DNA from: Himantopus leucocephalus
Lineage: Eukaryota > Chordata > Aves > Charadriiformes > Recurvirostridae
Direction: 5' to 3'
Assembly: GCA_003993805.1 (NCBI GenBank)
Contig: RSEF01000031.1
Span: 19,843,945 to 19,907,944 of the forward strand
Length of the DNA stretch: 64,000 nt
This document shows, one piece after another, positions 50,134-61,655 of the stretch; positions within the stretch are counted from its first letter, which is position 1; each line of letters opens with the position of its first letter. A model generated the notes under the pieces. That model worked only from the letters and a program-made list of their open reading frames with translations, was not told the DNA's origin and ran no database searches. The position numbers were made by a program, and so were the translations under genes.

Positions 50134-51587
50134 CAGGAGTTCACCAGATGGGCAGTCCCCAAAGATAGACATAGTGGGGGAAAGGAGGAGAAAAAAAAGT
50201 CGTGTCTTAATCACAGCCCTTGCTATAGTAGTTTCTGTAGAAGCTGTATGTGAAGTTGCCTTTTAGTTAATGCCTCTAGAAAATAAGCGAGGCAAGGACA
50301 TGTGTTTCAAATGCCTTGAGTCTTAGTAACCAAAGAAAAGAGTGCAAATTTAACCCGAGTACCCTCTTGCACCCAAATAGGTGATACAGGAAAAAACAAC
50401 ATGGCATTTAATACTCTGTCAGGGAAAGGAAGATCACCCAGGGAAAGCAGCTAGGACGCACATGGCATTTATTAGGCGTTTGATCTCTTCGACTGTTACT
50501 CTCTGCCCATTAACACAGGGACACAAAAGCTGTAATTGCAAAGGGGTTGCTACTACATTGCTTTAGCTTTTCCAGAAGCATTTTCATGTTTTATTCCTGC
50601 AAACTTAAGAGTGACATTGTACTGAATTGCTAATACTGTATCAAAACAGACAGACAAGACCTGTATGAGGCAGGACCATCAGCCAGTAGAGCACAAAGGG
50701 AAAACAACGTGCCATTTGGGTATGGGGAATGCAGCACTGCTCTATACTTTTCAAAATTACAGTAAATGCTACGCTGCACAGGATTTCTTAGTGGATACAT
50801 TACTGGCTATGTTTCCCTTCAGTTTACAGGGGAACAGCCTCTCTCTCTCTCTGAACTGCTGCTGGGTTTCTTTTATTATGAGTCATAATGATGAGGGACT
50901 TCGAGGTACAAGAGCAAGGAGCACTGCACCTTGAAAAACCAGGCTCTGAATAAGAGAAGTGAAACAGCAAATAAGGGGAACACTATCTACCATAACACCA
51001 CTGAAAACCAACTACACAACCAAGATTGCTTCTGCCGTGTTAATTCATAATCAAAAAAGAAAAATAAATACACGCATTTTAGTAAAATCCACAACCTTGA
51101 AGTTTAATCCATCTCCATACATCATATTAGGCCTCTGACAGTGAATGAATTTCAGAAGCAAGCAATATGTTAAGCTTTACGTGGTGCCTATTCTTTGCAG
51201 AAATGCAGAACTTCAATGAGTCTCTCACAGCTCAAACCCAGTATACACGATTTCTATTCAATACACAGCAATATTTAGGAAGCTTGAAAGCTCTGAACTC
51301 CTGTTTTATATGGTCTACACTGCACTTAGACTTAGTCATTTTATAGCTCAAAAGGAAATCCCAGATTGTGCGTGCTGGAATGAGAGGTGTAAAACTAGTC
51401 TGATTCACAGAGGCAACCCAGAGGCTTCCTTGTAGTCACAGTACTGTATTACCACTGCCTGGAAGCCCCAGACAGAACTTGAGGCACCGCTGTGGTATGC
51501 ACTGTCCAGCAGCAGTCATGAAATTTAATAATAATCTCCCAACAAAAAAGACAGGGTGAGGACAGCAGAGAAAGCAACACACACAAG

Positions 51588-51690
51588 CAGAGTGACTCAC
51601 CCAGAGTCATGCAGCACCTCAGTAGTACAGAAGAAATTCACTTCTAACTGCTAAAGCCCCAGCCACTGACTGGGTTACATCTGAAATTTT
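51588..51690 (+). mobile_element. Possible ancient MIR-type SINE relic
   Basis: AGAGTGACTCACCCAGAGTC followed by ATGCAGCACCTCAGTAGTACAGA resembles the conserved MIR wording (GTGACTTGCCCA-GGTCACACAGC-GTCAGTGGCAGA) known from amniote genomes. The following CCCAGCCACTGACTGG partly fits the MIR 3' part. The match is from memory and partial, with many substitutions. MIR-type relics are known but sparse in birds. Confidence 0.35.
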
Positions 51691-52585
51691 AAAAGGTGTT
51701 TTCCATACTAGTACATCTGGTCTTTTTTGGCTCCACTTAAGACTTGGCCCCAATACCATCTGACAATGAATTTCCTTAACTAGTCCTGCCTTGCCCAAAG
51801 AAGTTTTTCTTTTTAACAGTTTCAAAATTTGTTATCTCCAGTCTGCTGACTGTTCTCTCATTTGCCTTCTTTATTATGAGGAACAGGTACTATACTGATG
51901 CTACCTGCACCTGCAGTATCATTTACAGAATAGAAAGCAGGAGACCAAAGAGAAATGGGCCTCTCTTGAGTTGTTTTGTTGGTTCCCCCCCCCCATCTCC
52001 CCTCTCCTTCATAGAACTGTTAATAAATTGGTTCCATCATGTATTTATATTTAAACTCCAAATGGAGTCCTGCAACCTGTATCTGTAATTTACAACAGGA
52101 TTAGACTGCTTTGTACAAGACTTAGTGACAAGTGCACACTGACCAGAGACCTGTGATGAGAAACCCTGCCCCAGAAGTTTTGCAAATTTACTAGTGAAGA
52201 CTAGAAGCAACAAGACTGATTATAGAAGGAAAGGTAGCCCCCAAAAAACTGAATTAAAAAAAAAGCTATGGGAGCAGCTTCAAAGAAGCTGCCTGGACCT
52301 GCTCAGCATGTACCCAGGCAGCCCAGAAGCCTCTGCAATCAACAGTTCTCTCCAAATCCTTTAAAAAAAAAGCATTTAAGTAATACTTCATTTACCTATA
52401 CTGCTCGTAAGGCTGATAATGAAACATGCTTTCTGTCACTCTTCTGCAGCCTGCATATTTTCCAGATACTATCATTTTTTGTATTTGTTTCATAATAATC
52501 CAGAACCATAGATCCACCCTGAATCTGATTACAGAGATGAAGAGAACATCACCCAGAAGGCAACGAAATCAAAAAACAGGCTAAT

Positions 52586-52591
52586 TTTATT
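52586..52591 (-). terminator. Candidate poly(A) signal with GT-rich downstream element
   Basis: Minus-strand AATAAA is followed within about 15-30 bases by TGTTTTTTGATTTCGTTG, a good U/GU-rich downstream element. It lies about 330 bases downstream of a minus-strand TATA box, so it could end a very short transcript from the CpG island. Confidence 0.35.
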
Positions 52592-52918
52592 CATTTTTAA
52601 CAGAAAACTTAACACATTGCCACCCTCTCAATACTCTTCTACAGAAGTTTTCCCCTAATTTAGGCAAAAAGGGGGCTGTGATGGCACTGCAGTGTCCTGC
52701 CACGGTACTTCTGCTACCAGACAGGACAGGCAGGGGAAGGAGCTCCGGTGGTGGAAGGCACAACACCGCCTCCCAAAAATCGTCCAACCCTGAAACCTTT
52801 TAAGCTCAAGGCCATTTTTTGCACCCTCAGCCGCAGCACCAACAACGAAACACAAAAGCAGAACTTGCGCCGTCGGGGGTGGGCGGCTTATTTTTTTCAG
52901 TTAAACGGCAACTTCGCC

Positions 52919-52924
52919 TTTATA
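52919..52924 (-). promoter_or_regulatory. Candidate TATA box (TATAAA), minus strand
   Basis: TTTATA on the plus strand gives TATAAA on the minus strand at the edge of the CpG island. It predicts a start near 52890. Immediately upstream lies a pyrimidine tract (TCTCTCTCTCTCCGTCAG) that also resembles a splice acceptor. The motif is short and could be fortuitous. Confidence 0.35.
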
Positions 52925-53112
52925 CTGTAGTCCCTGCTCTGACGGAGAGAGAGAGACAAAGAAGGGGCTGGCAGCGGCGGGGAGGCCGCAGGACGCCCGC
53001 CGGGGCGGGGAGGAGCGGGTGTTTTTGCGGGGTAAGAAGAGGGCGTTCCAGCGGGCGGCGCGGCGGGCAGAGGCGGCCCCGTCCCGTCCCCCGGTCCCGT
53101 CCCTCCCCCCCC

Positions 53113-53113
53113 N
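53113..53113. other. Single ambiguous base after a C run
   Basis: One N follows an uninterrupted run of eight C inside the CpG island. It is probably an unresolved homopolymer length and would shift any reading frame through it. Confidence 0.95.
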
Positions 53114-53129
53114 GCTGAACCGCCCGCCG

Positions 53130-53137
53130 TGACGTCA
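53130..53137. promoter_or_regulatory. Perfect cAMP response element (TGACGTCA)
   Basis: The full 8-bp palindrome TGACGTCA, the CREB/ATF consensus, sits in CCGTGACGTCAGCTGG. The adjoining GC extends it towards a C-type MARE (TGACGTCAGC), and a CAGCTG E-box overlaps its right side. The CpG island context makes it a credible functional CRE. Confidence 0.7.
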
Positions 53138-53247
53138 GCTGGCGGCGGCAGCATTCCTCAACAGTTCAGCCGAACCCACTGGTGGGAAGCTTAGAAAGCC
53201 CTCAGCTGTAGTGAAGAAAGCGCACGGGCTTGGCCGGCGGCCAGGCG

Positions 53248-53259
53248 GCTGAGCTCAGC
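53248..53259. promoter_or_regulatory. Perfect palindrome GCTGAGCTCAGC, MARE-like
   Basis: A 12-bp perfect palindrome with an extra A on the right, giving two TCAGC(A) half-sites as used by MAF and other bZIP factors, with a GC centre. It lies about 110 bp from the CRE. It is 2 bases from a canonical C-MARE (CG centre), so binding is a guess. Confidence 0.45.
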
Positions 53260-53747
53260 ATTTTGTCATGCACTTCCTTTTTTACTTAACAGCTTGCATA
53301 ATGCCTCGGCCACCCCTCCCCCCTCCCCTCCTCCACCTTTAACCCCTTCGTCACCCGCGCCCCGAACAACGCGGCGGGCCGCGGGCCAGCGGCGGGGTGC
53401 CCGTCAGGTTTTACTCGCCACGACGGCGCGTCGGGAATCGGAGGAGCCGCCCCCCCCCCAAAAGAGCGCGGAGCGGGTGCCAACCCGGCGGTGACACCCA
53501 CGCATTCGTCTCCGCCGCTGCCACCCGCGTCCCCGCGCCGACCGTCAGACGGACGGACCGTATTTGCGGCGGCTCTGGTGTTCCACCGGGTTTCTGTATG
53601 TGAATGAATCCTCAGAGTGGCCCCGGTGACACAGACCGATGCACGTTAAGCGGAGAAAGGGGCAGACTGCCACCGGGGCTGGGTCCCAGGGCCAGCACGC
53701 GAAGATGGGGCCCTTGTCGCGCTGAGCTGCCCCTACGAGTTCAACTT

Positions 53748-53847
53748 NNNNNNNNNNNNNNNNNNNNNNNNNNNNNNNNNNNNNNNNNNNNNNNNNNNNN
53801 NNNNNNNNNNNNNNNNNNNNNNNNNNNNNNNNNNNNNNNNNNNNNNN
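53748..53847. other. Assembly gap of exactly 100 N
   Basis: All bases are N. A length of 100 is the common placeholder for a gap of unknown size. It lies where the GC-rich island meets an A/C-rich flank (AACCACCAACAACC), so GC-rich sequence, possibly the rest of a first exon, is probably missing. Confidence 0.99.
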
Positions 53848-56800
53848 AAAAACCACCAACAACCAACCACCAAAACTCAAAACAAGCAGATCTAAAACCA
53901 GAGGTGCAGAGGAGGCTAAGAATAGCTGTGGTAACAGCCTCCTACATCTGCTATGCAAATGATTTCCCATAATATCTACAAATCTGAAGAAAATGAAGGA
54001 AGCTTTCTGAAGGTCACGTAGCTTTAGTTTCCACGCTTCATTCACGCAGCGCTGCTACTTTTGAGACCACACAGTTCCTATTCTAAAGCTGTGAAGACAG
54101 CGCAGTGTAGTAAACTCCTTCCCACCACCCCACCCACGCTGTTTTGTGACTCTTCTGAAGACAACCCGTTTTTTGATTTCTGCTCCCATACTGTAGCTCC
54201 GTTGCAGCCATGGAACTGTGGCTGCTCAAACTCTTCCTCCTCCAAACACAACCCCCTTGTTTTGCAGCTAATACCAAGAATAACAAGCAGCATCAAAGAA
54301 AGCTTCACGATGCCTCAACCTCTTTCTCAAAATAAGTATTTAAGAGTATTTAAATACAAAGGCTCAAAGTAGTTTAACACTGCCAAGTGCAAGTGTCACC
54401 AACAGCATGCAATGAGTTTCCAGATAAAGCATACTCAGACTGCCATTTCGTAATGTCCTCTCATCACAGATCCCTACTCTACACCAAGTTTAGCTCTGGT
54501 TTTCTGAGCACATGCCATACTTTTCTAGAACATACAGAGTTTTTGCCCTTTTAGGTGAACATTTACCCAGTACACACTGCCTCACCCTAAGAAATATTTG
54601 TATAAGATTCTTTGATTTTGACTGTGAGCATCATCTCAATACCACAGCATTACAGATATTGCAGTGCAAACCAGAAACAAGTAAGTCTGAGGAGTGTCAT
54701 AGTAAAATTAGAGACAATGTTTTAATTCAGCTAGCAAGTAGATTGCTACCAATGTGCAACTCTGTCACAGAAAATTCTTTACAAAAAGCAGGAAAGCATT
54801 TTGCAGATGTTTAGTTTTGATCAGCTGTTTCCAGATCCCCACTACTATTTACAACACAAGTAATCATATACCTGTAACCATAACAGATGACCCGAGTCTG
54901 AAGCAAAAAAAAGCATCCACATACCTCCTGAAGAGGAGCAAGTACAGTGTCGGAAAGGACTCAAATTTAGTTACCTTTTTTTAAATGACCAATTAGATTT
55001 CCTAAAATGGATGTTCATGTTTTTAATCACAAGAACAAGTTCACCACTGAAAAAAGAAAACAAAACAAAACAGACAGCCATCTCATCTAGTATTCCTCAG
55101 GAAACAGGACACTGCTCAGGGACAGTTAGAGCAAAACAAAAGCTTTGACTTCTGAACCATAATTTTTTTTTCACACTACATTTTAATTTGTAAGATCATA
55201 ATATCAGCTTGTGCTCCTCAACTGAATAAGCAGGTAGGGTGGGAGAAAAGGAAAGGATGTCTGTTCGCTTACACTCCCTCCATGCCACCTATGCAGCCTA
55301 AAGCACAGTTTCAAGGAGAGTTCCTTCTTCCAGTCTTCCATAACCACCACTGTTAGGAAGTATAGAATCTCCAGACCTGAAATTTTACAATGCTATATAG
55401 GACTGCAACACATGTGGCACACACAATTTTAACTGACAGCATAAAGGATTTGAAATGTTAACAAATACCTAACATTTCTAAAACTCCTTTTACATTAGGT
55501 TTTATAAATCTTGCACAGATTGCATTGTGGTGGCAAGTTGGGCAAATTGAGGAGTTAACTACAAGAAGTATAAACATTTTATCTGAATACATAACTGACA
55601 CTAGTATCTAAATGCACGGAATGAATCAGTTCAATGCCTTCAAAGCACCAGGGCGCTTATTTGAATAAAAGTTCCCCATAGCTACTATAACCGCCACAAC
55701 ATACATATTTTAAGGCAAGATTTTATCAGCATATACAGCAACACAAAAAACTCAAGTGCACTAGGGGATGACTTAATACTTGCTGTGGGGGCCATAACTT
55801 TTAGTTTACTTGACGTTTACAAATTTGCTCTCTGCTTTAAACACGCGGGCTCTGTATTTCTTTTACATTTAATAGATAATTGAGTTGGAAAGGATCTGTT
55901 GTTATATCTGATCTATTGTATCATTGCAGTGTACAATTCACAGATTTATGGAGACATTAATCTTCTTGAAATACTCCTAACAATGCCAATTCCACAAACT
56001 GACTAAAGTGTGCCACTGGGTAACGGACAGCAGTATTAAAGGGATTTCAGTTATTGAGCTTCAACCTTCCTAGTTTTAGTTTTTTTTCATTTGTGATACT
56101 TGTGTGAACAATTAAAACCAGTTCCCCATGAGTCTCCCCTGTTTCTTCTTTTTCAGTAATGCCCCTAAATCACCTTTGCTGATAGAACACAAGTTGAGAA
56201 ACATTCAGTATATCTTATTTTTAGACACTACAGAGCATTAGAAAATTGAAATTAACAATTACTTTCAGATGTAGAAGTGGACACTTTAAATTTAGATTTA
56301 ACTTTCAGCCATGTTTATAACACTTCCTCAGGGCAATTCCAGGTAGCTCTCTCATTGAGAACAACATCCTACGGTTTTTACCATATCACCATCACCATCA
56401 TCTCAGTAGTCCTCAAAAGAAAAAAAAAAGATCACCAGCACAGAAGCCAACCACATCATGTGCTGCTTCTGGCTCCTCTAAGGGATTTGAAAACAGGAAA
56501 ATGACTGATGGTCTACAGGCTGTTACAATGCTAGCAGCATTTAGTATCACCAGGTTTGTGTTTCACTTCTAGCTTACCATCTGAAAAAGCTGAACATCTT
56601 GATAGTAGCATGGGCACCTGCTATCTTCAGAAGTCTTCCTGCAATAAACCCATTCCTAAATTTCTCAGGGTTTTCTATTGACCATTGGGCTTCTCTCATT
56701 TAAAATAGTGACGTTTTATTTGTGTCTGCTTTTTTGCCTTTGATTTGTCTTTAAGCTGCTTTTTTTAGCTGCAGAGGACAGTTTGAAAACTGCAAACCCC

Positions 56801-58988
56801 TAAAGCATTACGAGAGGCAAATCACTATAGAATTTCAAAACTATCTCCTAGGGTTTATCATTATTATTTTTTAAGCCTTTTAATTTCAGAAGTTAATCAT
56901 GATTTTTGAACACTTCAGTTGACAATTACACAACACTGTAATTATGTCCCTATTTAGCCTGTGAAACCACAACTGCACATCTTTGTTTTCATTCACTCTT
57001 CCCCTTTTTTGTTATACCCTTTATGCATCAGAATTTAAGAATAAACTTTTCACAGCTAGCACTGACTGGTAACTTGAGTTTACACAGGATCTAGCACAAA
57101 CAGGACAAAATAATAAATACCATGCAGTAGAGTACAGGTGGGTAAGGACAGAGGTGACGGGGAAGTACTGGCTTGGCAGTGTACACAAACTCTAAAGAAA
57201 TCCTTCAGTCATCTGCTGACATCTCCTCTACCAAATCAACCAAAGACAATAATTTTATGTTCTCTAAACTTATCCACCTTACAAAGAATGAATGATTTGT
57301 ATGATTATAAGAAGCTTCTAAACATTAACAATATGAAAGAGAAAATCCAGAGAGGAAAAGCTTCTCTTAACACATAAACGAGGAAGTGAAGGAAAGGCAA
57401 AAGGACAATTCAGCATAAAGATCATACAGTTAAAATTTTCATTTCAAGAGAAAAAGCTAAGTTGGCTCTTATAACCAATAAGCATCTTTATTTTTATTGA
57501 AGTTAAATACAAATTAGTAGCCTTGCAACTATTTTTAAAGACAAACTCCAGTGCTAAACTGCACCCTTTTAGAAGTTGGCAACTCCTCACAAGTTTATTT
57601 AAAAACTGAACTCTTACATTTCATTTATGCAGACCGAAGACATAGTTTTCTCCTGTGAACTCTGCACTTTCAAAAGATCTTGTTCTTGGTCACCTCTACA
57701 AACCCGTATTTCATTCATAAGAGCCTAAAAACGGGAGATTCAAATGACTAATTTGTCCCTTACCTACCTTCACAGATTGTACTGCAACGGACAGTTAAGT
57801 GCACAGACACCAAACTATTTCAAGCTGCTGTTACTACCTTGCATTGTGGTGTATCAATGAAGCTTTGAACATCAGGCTATCTCATGAACTCTACAGCAAA
57901 GACCTAAGGAACAACAGATGCTGCAGAAGGAACACCTCTCCTTCCAATTTCTCAGCCAACCTGGATATATTTCAGGATGCAGGGCAGCATACGTTCTTCT
58001 TTTTCAACCAAAGACAGGAGTAGAAAGAAGCTTGCCCAGTGAGGCTGTTACATGGTCTTTTTGTATATGCAGAACTATATCAGATAAACCAAATCCTTGA
58101 AAGAGCCATCTGAGGGAAAGGCACATTTTGCCATCAGGTATTTTTCTTCATCCTCTTAGTTTTGGGTGGCAGGGGATGGTTATTGTTTCCTCCTTCCATC
58201 TTGTTTTTGGAAACACCATGACACTTCAGCTGCTAGGCCTAATGTAATCTAAGAGCTGGCTAGGAGAAACTAGATGAGCCAGACACAAAGGGGACTCCCC
58301 ACTCCTCGTTGGAGAAAGATTTGCTGCCTTAGCATAAGAACAGATTAGAAGAAAGAAGGTAATAAAGTATCACATTAATGTCTTATGATTAGGATTGGGA
58401 AATCCATAGCACCTCAGGCTAACACACCTTCAGGCACAACCTCATCTCTGTTACTTTCAGCATTAGAGAAGCAGCAGAAGCTGCAGAAAACAGCACCAGC
58501 CACAGACGCTCATTCTTGCCCCCTACTCTGTCCTCTCAAGTTTCACCAAAACTCCTCTCTGTGGTCTTACATCCTAAATTGAATCAAGGAATGGATCCAG
58601 CTAGGAGGAAAAAAAAAACCATGAAAATATACCATCTTTCACTGGTTATGTTCCCTGACCCACCTCACCACACCAGGCCACACACAAAACAAAAACCCCA
58701 ATTCTGCTGGCACAAGTAAAGGAGTAGGCCAAAGACAGAAAAAAGCAGCGGAGAGCGACTCCAGCTCATACTGACCTTGAAAGAAACGTATGTGAAACCA
58801 CAGCCTAAATCATACTTAAGTATGCATTGAGTTTCCCCACTGGTCACAGAACATGGTAAAATGTACTTGCAAATATTTAACCCATTTTAGGAATTATTTT
58901 AATAGTTTTTTACTAGTTTAAAACATAAATTTCCAGGTAAAATTGGCTGACTCAAAAATGCAAGAGTTTCCACACAAAGACAGTAGGT

Positions 58989-59008
58989 AAAAACACACAC
59001 ACACACAC
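58989..59008 (+). repeat. Short (CA)n microsatellite
   Basis: About nine to ten CA units in ACACACACACACACACAC. A short simple repeat, probably variable. Confidence 0.85.
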
Positions 59009-61632
59009 CAGTAACATTTGTTCTCTCCCCACTGCACTTTCAAACTGTAAAAAAACCCCAGAACCTACATGTCAATTAAGGACCTGACCTGACAGAAACA
59101 CATCAGTCCCTCAACTTTTTTTTATTCTCACCCCTGCTTTAGCTAACAAGCCACCACAGCGTAAACACTCATGAAGCATTCTGAAACTTTCACAAGCACC
59201 CTGAGCACAGAAAACTCTACCCCCTGTAATTTCAAATAAAAGACACTAAGTTCCAACCTCTCTGTTTCATTATGACATGGTTCAGGGTATATATTGCTAG
59301 TTACCCTTTCAGAATAGTTTTGCAAACCTCTGTCAAGGGTTAAACCCATTTTCTTGAGATATCAAGCCCCTACAAGAGGCAGCGCAAACCCTGCTTATAC
59401 AACATGCTGGACTTTACTATGGTAAAGCCCTTAGAGAGCTGTTCTAGTTCCAACTACAAACTTTCTTGCATTTTCTGCCTAAAATATAGTGTTCATAATA
59501 AAATGCAATAATCTGCAAGGAAGCATCATCAGCTAATTAGAACTGCCACTCTAGCAACTGAAGGAGTGTCATCATCACAGGGTTAAAGCAAAATGTAAAA
59601 ATACAATGACAGTGTATTAGGATGCAATACAGTCCTTACAACTGTGTATCAGACAACAGAAATCATCATACAAAGGAACTTCAGATACTTAAACCTAGCT
59701 CATAAGCTGCTAGCTAATTATCTGTTCAAAACAGATTCTTCTGAGGAATCACCCATTCTTATTGACATTTTAATGGATCAGAAAAAACTGGAAATATTCC
59801 TGCCTTTCACCAACACAGAAAAGCCAGTTGTTAAAGCTGTCACATTGCTGGGACAAAAGATTAAAATGAATAATCAGGATTGCCAAGTGCATTGAAACAC
59901 TGCAGTGTAACTGCTATAGGGCAAAATTGAGAGGCATTAGTGACTCAAAGCTACCCCAACAAATGCCAAAAAAAGTGTGTAATATCGTATTTATTATCCA
60001 AGAAAAGCTACCATTACAGGAAAAAAAAAAAAGAGAGACTAATAAAATGCCAAACTTGCAGGATGTTTAAACATCATAGCAACAACGCCTACAGCGTTAC
60101 TGTTCACTGTTAGTAACAAAGCCTCCAAGCTCTAATTCTATTTACAGAATGCTGGGGGGCTGGCGTGTCATTTGTATCCTGATGCATTAAAATATTTTTG
60201 TCCCCAGGTTAAGGATAGGATGTAAAAAACAGGAAAGACTGTCCTAGCTAACAACAACAATAGTCAGGGGTCCCAGGGAGTTTGATCCAGACTGCTTTTG
60301 TAAAGGGGCAGTCTCTCCAAGATAAGGGTGAAGGTCAAAGCAGATTAGCAGCCAGCTAACTTTATAGTAGCCTCCTGCAAACTTCACAACAGACCAATGC
60401 GAGAGCCAGAAAACAACAGAAACTAGCTTTGCAAAATTGAGATGTAGAAACCAAACCCTGCATAAGTCATCTTCTCCAAAGACCTTTAATGAAGAAAGCG
60501 GTCCCCGGGGAGTACCCATTTACTCAAAACGGCCCACTTTGTTGGAGAAAAGTCTCCTCAGTTTTAATACAAAGGACTTGGCAACAATGAAATACAAACA
60601 ACATTTACATAGAATTTCCTCCTCATTGCTAAAGTACCATATTTCTTAAGGACTAAGTTATAATCAAAATTCTCTGCTTCAAACCCTTTTATTTCATTGT
60701 TGTTACTTCAGGGAATGCAACTTTTTAAAATCACCTTTACAAAGAGCAGCTTTTCAAGTCTTTTAATTAGGTGGTGGTGGTGACCTCAGATTTTATCTGA
60801 AAACCTGATACCATACTTAGTCACCATGTAAGGGCATAAATTATAACATGTAAACCAAAGCCATGCCAAAACTCCTACTGAGAATTCACTACATGTCTCA
60901 TATTCCAAGGAAGCTTGCTTTGGATGGAAGGGACAACCTTAGTAATTACTGTAGAAGGTGAACACATGAATTGTTTACAGGTAAAACCAAAGTAACTAAC
61001 TGCTGTCACAGCTTTGGTTGCAGCAAGATCTACTTCTGAGCTAGAAAACACTCCTCTAAGTCACATTATCTTCTCCCTCCGGGATGGTGTTGAAGAGAAC
61101 AAGTGTCACCTCCCTTTCTGTCAAATCAAATGGGCCAGGCTGAATCTACTGACATACTTGCAAGCCAGTTTCTCCTGTTGTTTTACTGGTCCTGCACATG
61201 GCTTTAACCTAGCTGCCTTATGACACATGGTCTAATCGCTGAACAAAATTTTTTAACCTAAAGGTACTGAAGAAAAGACAGGGTCTCTGCTCTGGCAAAA
61301 CGGAAACACAACTGCTCACCAAAGCTCACAGAGCTGTGTTTTGCGTTGCAAAAATCTTAGGAAAGACAGAGGTTAGCCCAACCCACCACACTTAATTACT
61401 GAGAAAAGGATCTGCAGCACAAATAGCCAGAGCCAACACACTGTGGTTTGCCTGCTTACATCCTCTGCTGATGAGAATGCTTCTGTCACTGTCATCCTGA
61501 CAAAACAGATCAGAAAACAGAATAAAGCATGTAGAACTTCTAAAGATCCCAAACATGACAATGTCCTCTCTGTCATGCTTCCCTCCAGTGACAGTGAACT
61601 GTAGGACCCAAACAGAAGGAGCCAAGATCAGT

Positions 61633-61655
61633 NAAAAAAAAAAAAAAAAAAAACA
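61633..61655 (+). repeat. N followed by A22 homopolymer
   Basis: An ambiguous base at 61633 precedes 22 A (61634-61655), followed by further A/C-rich sequence (CAAAACTCAAACCAAAAC). An AATAAA lies about 110 bases upstream (61521-61526). This is too far for a classical tail, though a retroposed end is possible. The run length is unreliable. Confidence 0.9.

Larger units (their letters stand above)
28944..52585 (-). other. Probable minus-strand transcribed (intronic) region
   Basis: By eye the plus strand here has more A than T and more C than G. Runs of A of nine or more (31865, 35831, 40770, 41503, 46607, 49746, 52256, 52363) outnumber T runs (30201, 31851, 40426, 44159). Vertebrate introns usually show T and G excess on the sense strand, so this suggests minus-strand transcription. 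Apart from the candidate exons and repeats listed separately, I see nothing gene-like. I cannot exclude that the skew is random or replication-related. Confidence 0.35.
52850..53747. promoter_or_regulatory. CpG island (probable promoter), truncated by a gap
   Basis: The sequence changes abruptly from AT-rich to dense C/G with many CG dinucleotides (for example CGGCGGGGAGGCCGCAGGACG and GCGGGCGGCGCGGCGGGC) and keeps this up to the N run at 53748. It holds GC boxes (GGGGCGGGG at 53002-53010), a CRE, a MARE-like palindrome, a TEAD-type CATTCCT (53152-53158) and a minus-strand TATA box. A plus-strand splice donor (GCGGG then GTAAGAAG, GT at 53032) means plus-strand transcripts are also possible. 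The composition of the flanks favours minus-strand transcription. The ambiguous base 53113 and the gap show that the island is incompletely assembled. The gene is not identified. Confidence 0.85.

Noticed and set aside
52897..53154. Minus-strand Pro/Gly-rich frame beginning MLPPPADVTAGG in the CpG island
   Set aside because: Low-complexity translation of GC-rich promoter sequence that runs through an ambiguous base and over the TATA box.
53545..54045. Frames spanning the 100-N gap at 53748-53847
   Set aside because: Continuity depends on an unknown-length gap, so the reading frame across it is meaningless.
56578..56638. Exon-like segment, minus strand, donor GATG then GTAAGC
   Set aside because: Two frames are open. 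The one that fits the phase of the 49451 exon would create TGA at the junction.
58428..58480. Exon-like segment, minus strand, with a strong acceptor (GCTGTTTTCTGCAG)
   Set aside because: Donor GTGTGT is weak, two frames are open over only 53 bases, and there is no recognisable peptide.
61320..61355. 36-base exon-like segment, minus strand, with fair splice sites
   Set aside because: Too short to judge. Two frames are open and no partner exon is convincing.
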